Source: a virus
Direction: 5' to 3' (one strand)
IMG/VR virus record: IMGVR_UViG_3300025543_000214
Coordinates: 1-23,995 of that record
Length of the DNA: 23,995 bases
Positions 21,394 to 23,995 of the stretch are shown here, in pieces (position 1 is the stretch's first letter; the number at the start of each line of letters is the position of its first letter). The notes beneath the pieces were generated by a model. It did no database searches, was not told where the DNA came from, and was given only the letters and a program-made list of their open reading frames with translations. Both the position numbers and the translations under genes were made by a program.

Positions 21394-21687
21394 ATGGCAA
21401 ATCCACTAGGCAAAGGCCGCGACATTGAAAACCCATATGCAACGTTTGAGGCGCACCATCCGGATCTCGGACATTGGGAGATCCGGGTTCTGAAAACCCA
21501 TAAGCTTCCCAAAAACGAAAACGAATATTCCGCGTGGTACACAGTCGGAAAATCGGATGCGACATATGGGTCGTGGGAATATGGCGATATGTACAAGTCC
21601 GAAATCCTTCGGATGCGGTTGACTTACGCATCGCCGGAATTCATCGAGGCCTACCGCGACGATCCAGCGGTGCGGGTCGCCGCCTAG
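21394..21687 (+). CDS. Conserved small phage protein
   Basis: A 97-residue protein starting MANPLGKGRDIENPYATFEA. The segments WEIRVLKTHKLPKNENEYSA (about 28-47) and TYGSWEYGDMYKSEILRMRL (about 57-76) recall a family of small proteins in marine phages and bacteria with no known function. Strongly aromatic (Tyr/Trp) with no Cys, so different from its zinc-protein neighbours. AGGAG lies 9 bases before the ATG, at the end of the shared leader. A terminator follows about 20 bases after the stop. Confidence 0.6.
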   Translation: MANPLGKGRDIENPYATFEAHHPDLGHWEIRVLKTHKLPKNENEYSAWYTVGKSDATYGSWEYGDMYKSEILRMRLTYASPEFIEAYRDDPAVRVAA

Positions 21688-21707
21688 ACCATTATTTTCC
21701 AGGAGAT

Positions 21708-21735
21708 GGGGAGGCCTTCGGGTCTCCCCTTTTTT
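21708..21735 (+). terminator. Intrinsic terminator, TTCG loop
   Basis: The stem GGGGAGGC / GTCTCCCC (one G-T pair), extended by C-G, closes a TTCG loop and is followed by TTTTTT (21730-21735). It ends the rightward gene 21394-21687. Confidence 0.85.
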
Positions 21736-21872
21736 GTGCCGGCGGCCAGGCTCGAGCCTGGCTTGAACCTAGTTCGGGCCCGGCTATCGCCCGGCCCCAG
21801 CGCCGGGCGGCGGGGCTCGAGACCGGGTCAGCTCCCGACCCGACCCGACCCGACCCGACCCGACGACTGGGC
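21736..21872. repeat. GC-rich intergenic DNA with six CCCGA repeats
   Basis: No gene supported. It has a second copy of GCCCCAGCGCCGGGCGG (from about 21795) and six uninterrupted CCCGA pentamers at 21834-21863. Several short inverted repeats (for example CCAGGCTCGAGCCTGG near 21746) precede them. It lies between two convergent terminators. Confidence 0.75.
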
Positions 21873-21901
21873 AAAAGAAAAGGGCGACCCGAAGGCCGCC
21901 C
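21873..21901 (-). terminator. Intrinsic terminator, TTCG loop
   Basis: On the minus strand GGGCGGCC / GGTCGCCC (one G-T pair) closes TTCG and is followed by TTTTCTTTT. It lies 23 bases after the stop of the leftward gene 21925-22362, and matches the terminator at 20980-21005 almost base for base. Confidence 0.8.
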
Positions 21902-21924
21902 GATCCCCGACAAGGTTTCCCCCG

Positions 21925-22362
21925 TCATTCCCGATTACTGAATTCCGAAAACGAACCGCAACCCTCATATCCCTCGTGGATATATCCACCTTCAAAATCG
22001 AGGTCTGGCCATTGCTCAAAAAGCGCGGCGATGATCGGGCGGGGAGTGTCCCATGCGGTTTCAAACCGATACGTCGCTTGCTTCATGTTTATGTCTTCGT
22101 AGTCTTGGATTTCAACTGGACCTTCATGATGGCAAGCGTTCCACTTGGTTCCCCAATTTTCAGATTGCCAATCGTACCAGTTCGGGATTCCCTCCGCCGC
22201 GCACCGCTCCTTGTCTTCTTGTGACAAGTTATCGCGGAACATATTTTCGGGAGACGGAATCACCTTCTCAAAATCCATCACCTCACCTATATGCGCGACG
22301 AATTTATCCACGGCCTCCGGTTTGCCGACAACGTTCAAAATATTGCTGGTCCAGTTGGGCAT
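21925..22362 (-). CDS. Api92-like protein
   Basis: A 145-residue protein with ATG at 22362 overlapping the upstream stop by one base (TGATG); a GTG one codon upstream is less likely. The N-terminus MPNWTSNILNVVGKPEAVDK and the internal NWYDWQSENWGTKWNACHHE (about 61-80) are hallmarks of the Api92-like family, named after a Phytophthora-secreted protein and common in phages and plasmids. The family has a ferredoxin-like fold and unknown function. The C-terminal GGYIHEGYEGCGSF also fits. It follows the HHDGYP protein in the same transcript. Confidence 0.75.
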   Translation of the reverse strand: MPNWTSNILNVVGKPEAVDKFVAHIGEVMDFEKVIPSPENMFRDNLSQEDKERCAAEGIPNWYDWQSENWGTKWNACHHEGPVEIQDYEDINMKQATYRFETAWDTPRPIIAALFEQWPDLDFEGGYIHEGYEGCGSFSEFSNRE

Positions 22363-22802
22363 CACGCCACCCCCTTTCTGGCACGTTCAGATGTGAGAAG
22401 CTCAGATAATGCGCCACCCATAATCAATTCGTTTTTGGGTTCATCGCCCCACCAATCAACGCGGTAAACATCGACCCAAACATCCAGCGCGGGAACAGCG
22501 ACCTTTACCTTGTACCAATATTCGGAATCGCCGGAGAAATCCCACGGGTTCGCTTTGTTGATTAAACGACAACCGCCACCGCCTTGTTTGTTTGCCGCTA
22601 CAAACGACGCGGCAAAATCGTCGGCTTCAAAACGGGGGAAATCCCACGCGAATGCTTTCGCGTCGTTTATCCAGACAAGGCCTCCGCCTTCATAGGACTC
22701 GCCTTTATGAACTCCGCCGGTATAGGGATATCCGTCGTGATGTTTGTAAACGTGAAATTCGCCTTGCGAATCGGTGAATGTGTAACATGCTCGTGTGGAC
22801 AT
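22362..22802 (-). CDS. HHDGYP-motif protein of unknown function
   Basis: Start chosen at ATG 22802, five bases after GGAGG; the in-frame ATG at 22814 lies in the shared leader. Length is 146 residues. The N-terminus MSTRACYTFTDSQGEFHVYK then HHDGYPYTGG recalls a small family in phages and plasmids whose members start with (T/S)RA-Y and carry an H-x-DGYP motif; function unknown. Several Trp (WINDAKAFAWDFPRF; WVDVYRVDWWGDE) and a Gly-rich loop (KQGGGG) follow. Its gene is first in a two-gene leftward unit with the Api92-like gene. Confidence 0.6.
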   Translation of the reverse strand: MSTRACYTFTDSQGEFHVYKHHDGYPYTGGVHKGESYEGGGLVWINDAKAFAWDFPRFEADDFAASFVAANKQGGGGCRLINKANPWDFSGDSEYWYKVKVAVPALDVWVDVYRVDWWGDEPKNELIMGGALSELLTSERARKGVA

Positions 22803-22808
22803 ATCGTC

Positions 22809-22872
22809 CTCCATTGGTTGTTGACAGTCAGAATGTCCCATATATAATGGATCACGTCAACAACCAATGGAG
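22809..22872. promoter_or_regulatory. Divergent overlapping promoters with shared 5' leader (site 2)
   Basis: Two perfect 17-base inverted copies of GTCAACAACCAATGGAG (minus strand 22809-22825, plus strand 22856-22872) flank 30 bases. Rightward: TTGACA (22821-22826), 16-base spacer, TATAAT (22843-22848), predicted start at or beside 22856. Leftward: TTGACG (22855-22860 on the minus strand), 17-base spacer and a weak GACATT (22832-22837), predicted start 22825. The rightward promoter is at full consensus, the leftward one is weak, so expression should favour the right. Confidence 0.7.
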
Positions 22873-22879
22873 CATGAAA

Positions 22880-23266
22880 ATGCACAAGCTTATCTTTAAG
22901 AATGACAAGGCCGGAACGCTGGCCAAGATGATGGAACACTCCAACGCGCACAAGCGGCGGATTCCGTACACACAAGACGAGACAACGGACCAAGGCCTTT
23001 GGCTTGTGAAAGATCACGGCATCTATTTGATGTCGCCAACGGCGGAGAATTTCATCATGTCAAACGATGTCAATACCGTGGTTTATGCGCGGGGATACAA
23101 GCCAACGAAAACGAATGAGGAATCGTTGTGGCACAAAACCCACGCGGTGAGCGGCGATGACTTCGCGGAATTCGTTCGCCTTACTCCTAACATGGTTCGC
23201 AATGTGCTGCGCGGGAGCGACATCACCATCGAATTGAGCGAAACGCAGATGGCGGTGACAGCATGA
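22880..23266 (+). CDS. DUF3085-like protein
   Basis: The ATG at 22880 lies 7 bases after GGAG, so I prefer it to ATG 22874 (1 base). Length is 128 residues, starting MHKLIFKNDKAGTLAKMMEH. The segment DQGLWLVKDHGIYLMSPT (about 43-60), then VVYARGYKP, W-KTHAVSGDDFAEF, resembles DUF3085 proteins found in phages and proteobacterial mobile elements; function unknown. The second gene of the unit overlaps its stop by 4 bases (ATGA). Confidence 0.65.
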   Translation: MHKLIFKNDKAGTLAKMMEHSNAHKRRIPYTQDETTDQGLWLVKDHGIYLMSPTAENFIMSNDVNTVVYARGYKPTKTNEESLWHKTHAVSGDDFAEFVRLTPNMVRNVLRGSDITIELSETQMAVTA

Positions 23267-23430
23267 GAAACCACGCTCCAAACTACGGCGACAATACCGT
23301 GTGCGATGTCTGCCACGATGTCTTCGACGTTCGCAATACGCCGCACGATACATTGGGCGACAAGTGGATCTGCGGGGATTGCTTTGCAAACCACGACGAG
23401 GAGGAGCTGCGCGAGCTGCTCCTCCATTGA
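23263..23430 (+). CDS. Small zinc-ribbon protein
   Basis: A 55-residue protein with Cys14/Cys17 and Cys37/Cys40 (CDVCHDVFDV and WICGDCF), a zinc-ribbon pattern with the same Cys37/Cys40 pair position as the 58-residue protein at 19598 but otherwise different sequence. The C-terminus is acidic (NHDEEELRELLLH) and helical. Its start overlaps the previous stop (ATGA), so translation is coupled. The DNA for the C-terminus can itself form an 8-bp hairpin (GGAGGAGC / GCTCCTCC). Confidence 0.65.
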   Translation: MRNHAPNYGDNTVCDVCHDVFDVRNTPHDTLGDKWICGDCFANHDEEELRELLLH

Positions 23431-23561
23431 CATCGGGGGGGCGGCGCGACTATCGTCGCCCCCTTACCTCCCTGCCGGGCGGCCGGGCTCGAGGCCCGGC
23501 GATTCCTCGCCCGGGACTAACGGCCCAGGTGCCCTTGCCTGGGCCGTCTTTTGTTGAATCC
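23431..23561 (+). terminator. Post-gene hairpins, with terminator at 23520-23552
   Basis: At 23520-23547 a perfect 10-bp stem ACGGCCCAGG / CCTGGGCCGT with an 8-base loop is followed by CTTTTGTT, an intrinsic terminator for the rightward unit 22880-23430. Before it, GGGGGCGGCG / CGTCGCCCCC (about 23436-23462, with G-T pairs) gives another hairpin without a T-run. No gene is supported in this stretch. Confidence 0.7.
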
Positions 23562-23660
23562 CCGACCCGAACCCGACCCAGCGCCCGACCCAGCGCCCGA
23601 CCCGACTTGGCCCCGACCCGAACCCGACCCGAACCCGACCCGAACCCGACCCGAACCCGA
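23562..23660. repeat. CCCGA-based tandem array
   Basis: Two copies of the 12-mer CCCGACCCAGCG (23572-23595) are followed by four perfect copies of the 11-mer CCCGACCCGAA (23612-23655) and a last CCCGA. The open frames crossing it on both strands (Arg/Val/Gly or Pro/Asp/Arg) are products of the repeat, not genes. It directly precedes a promoter. Confidence 0.85.
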
Positions 23661-23661
23661 C

Positions 23662-23714
23662 TTGACCTATTCTGGAAAATCATGGTATACTGACCCCGTC
23701 AACAACCAAAGAGG
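23662..23714 (+). promoter_or_regulatory. Promoter and shared leader (site 3)
   Basis: TTGACC (23662-23667), 18-base spacer ending TCATGG, TATACT (23686-23691), predicted start at 23698. The transcript would begin GTCAACAACCAAAGAGG (23698-23714), the same leader as at sites 1 and 2, with AGAGG 6 bases before the ATG of the gp88-like gene. No leftward gene or good leftward -10 is present here. Confidence 0.75.
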
Positions 23715-23720
23715 TTTATC

Positions 23721-23995
23721 ATGCCTAAGTTTACCCATTTCTTTTCCACCGATAGCGCGAAAGCGATCAAAGCCGACAAGTATGGTTGGCTAAACGCAAT
23801 CAACTATATGGCCCCGCACGATACCGCAGGCGTTGGCAATCTCTGCCCGAACGCAAGCGACGGGTGCAAATCCTTATGTCTCGGAATGTACAGCGGCCAA
23901 GCTGCTATGGTTTCGGATCTTGAGAACGGAACCAACGCGGTGCGCGAAAGCCGGATCGCCAAGTCTCAATTTTTTATGAATGAGCGCCAAGCGTT
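23721..23995 (+). CDS. gp88-like protein, N-terminal part
   Basis: The first 91 residues of a protein cut by the right edge. It starts MPKFTHFFSTDSAKAIKADK, then NAINYMAPHDTAGVGNLCPN. The Cys pattern CPNASDGCKSLCLG (Cys42, 49, 53) followed by MYSGQAAM and later RIAKSQFFMNER is the mark of the phage 'gene product 88' family first named in mycobacteriophages. The three Cys suggest a metal or iron-sulfur site. Its biochemical role is not known to me. It has its own promoter and leader. Confidence 0.75.
   Translation, partial: MPKFTHFFSTDSAKAIKADKYGWLNAINYMAPHDTAGVGNLCPNASDGCKSLCLGMYSGQAAMVSDLENGTNAVRESRIAKSQFFMNERQA

Noticed and set aside
23450-23683. Arg/Val/Gly-rich frames crossing the CCCGA arrays, and similar ones at 21692-21928 and 20859-21071
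   Set aside because: Translation simply repeats the DNA repeat, no start signals, and they cross terminators and promoters.

Overview
The window is a stretch of a tailed double-stranded DNA phage genome (Caudoviricetes). The gene families are ones I know from marine phages, probably of Alphaproteobacteria: an SU10-like portal, a gpT-like major capsid protein, a three-helix GTA-type holin, a phage GroES and the conserved 'MPRY..GKYA' neck protein. Host and tail type are inferences. No tape-measure gene, lysin, integrase, DNA polymerase, tRNA or CRISPR array is visible.

Positions 1 to about 19550 form one long leftward (minus-strand) late operon. In transcription order it holds: large terminase; a 53-aa membrane peptide; two exported proteins; a membrane-anchored coiled coil; an EF-hand membrane protein; a 30-aa membrane peptide; a 3TM holin; the portal; a run of small, mostly basic proteins; a GroES-like co-chaperonin; the scaffold; two head-associated proteins (the second lies next to the capsid gene); the major capsid protein; small virion proteins; an XhlA-like membrane protein; connector/neck proteins; and repeat-rich fibre-like proteins that run off the left edge. 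Most genes touch or overlap by 1-4 nt, which suggests translational coupling. Some starts were moved inward from the longest frame because of Shine-Dalgarno sites or upstream stops.

Positions 19598-23995 are an accessory region of short genes on both strands. They include two zinc-ribbon proteins, a DnaJ-type zinc protein, an Api92-like protein, a DUF3085-like protein, a gp88-like protein and several unknowns. The genes sit in small modules. Most are bounded by strong hairpin terminators, several with a TTCG loop, and are separated by very GC-rich DNA built from the pentamer CCCGA.

Two non-coding signals stand out. First, a perfect 16-bp palindrome, TGTTTCACGTGAAACA (11226-11241), is identical to the bacterial chromosomal parS (ParB-binding) consensus and fills an 18-bp gap in the late operon. 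Second, five accessory transcription units share a 5' leader starting GTCAACAAC. It begins at the predicted transcription start, and at two divergent sites it also carries the -35 box of the opposing promoter, so the two promoters overlap and may exclude each other.
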